A DNA stretch of 41,069 nucleotides, taken from Natrialba aegyptia DSM 13077 (lineage in GTDB: Archaea; Halobacteriota; Halobacteria; Halobacteriales; Natrialbaceae). Each line of letters begins with the position of its first letter. Positions within the stretch are counted from its first letter, which is position 1. The stretch spans positions 1-41,069 of the forward strand of contig NZ_AOIP01000054.1 of NCBI RefSeq assembly GCF_000337535.1. The letters run 5' to 3'. Under the pieces are notes generated by a model. That model was not told the DNA's origin, made no database searches, and worked only from the letters and a program-made list of their open reading frames with translations. A program made the translations under genes and the position numbers. Shown in pieces: positions 40,895-41,069 of the stretch.

Positions 40895-41069
40895 TGTCTG
40901 CGTTTCTGTCGCGTTCAAAGTGACCACTCGGAATTCGAGCGAACTCGAACCGCGGGCCACAATCTGCAGCCCATGATCAACTCGTAAGGCTCAAACCTCG
41001 AACATCGTGGCGCAGAACTCGAACGAAAGCGACTCGAGTCCTATGCCTTACTCAAGTTCGAAGCGATCG
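40895..41069. other. Window end, nothing recognised
   Basis: Repetitive GAACTCGAACGAAAGC-like words (TTCGAGCGAACTCGAAC, CAGAACTCGAACG, AAGTTCGAAGCG) but no supported gene. Confidence 0.3.

Noticed and set aside
1-41069. CRISPR arrays, tRNA and rRNA genes
   Set aside because: No regularly spaced repeats, cloverleaf-like sequences or rRNA segments were noticed on reading the window; dedicated scans were not run.

Overview
The window looks like an accessory region of a halophilic archaeon (class Halobacteria). The evidence is acidic proteins, haloarchaeal signatures (TATA-binding protein, EF-1alpha, HalOD1 and PadR/HxlR regulators, small zinc-ribbon proteins, Tat lipoprotein), leaderless-type promoters with a TATA box about 25-30 nt before the start codon, and ISH-type insertion sequences. 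No rRNA, tRNA or CRISPR array was seen. Many genes are broken, truncated or chimeric, as expected for a plastic genomic island or megaplasmid segment; which of these it is cannot be decided from the sequence.

Layout. 1-3.5 kb: 3'-part of a CPH-type copper/heavy-metal P-type ATPase, a decayed small membrane gene and an IS4/ISH8-like element. 3.5-7.5 kb: an MFS exporter and an unknown protein divergent from an HxlR regulator, with GTGCGA palindromes between them; then an MFS remnant, a small membrane ORF, a solo IS605-type right end and a TRIC-family channel. 7.6-14.4 kb: an electrophile/quinone-detoxification region: SUI1-like factor, HxlR regulator with an N-terminal Cys, three SDR genes or fragments, DoxX, CatE-like dioxygenase, HalOD1 protein, a second HxlR-like regulator, pirin, and a frameshifted MhqO-like gene joined to an SDR tail. 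Two near-identical divergent HxlR/SDR promoters show a segmental duplication; the HxlR of copy 2 carries a nonsense codon. A promoter block of about 65 bp with a GGTAG-n3-CTACC palindrome recurs three times, before the HalOD1 gene, the pirin gene and an EF-1alpha paralogue (14.5 kb).

15.9-25.7 kb: formate/nitrite-type channel, luciferase-like (LLM) oxidoreductase, a short TrxR-like flavoprotein with a PQQ-repeat lipoprotein, an SDR, an APC permease, and two divergent TetR regulators, one in an operon with a MATE exporter. A TAACTA/TTAGTT operator sits just after the TATA box of both TetR promoters and of the TrxR-like promoter, suggesting one regulon.

25.7-32.9 kb: a 114-bp MITE-like inverted repeat, a Fic/Doc-like protein, a PadR regulator truncated at a 1072-bp IS with 17-bp inverted repeats (transposase itself frameshifted), an intact PadR paralogue, zinc-finger miniproteins, a two-gene nucleotidyltransferase toxin-antitoxin-like operon, and a TBP paralogue. 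32.9-41 kb: transposase debris, DUF420 protein, a globin/HTH chimeric pseudogene, heme O synthase, a deoxyhypusine synthase remnant, uroporphyrinogen-III synthase, two MFS transporters and a broken small gene at the end.

The most interesting unit is the 7.6-15.8 kb region. It resembles an archaeal counterpart of the Bacillus YodB/CatR-catDE and mhqNOP quinone-resistance systems, next to an EF-1alpha paralogue that shares a promoter block with it.
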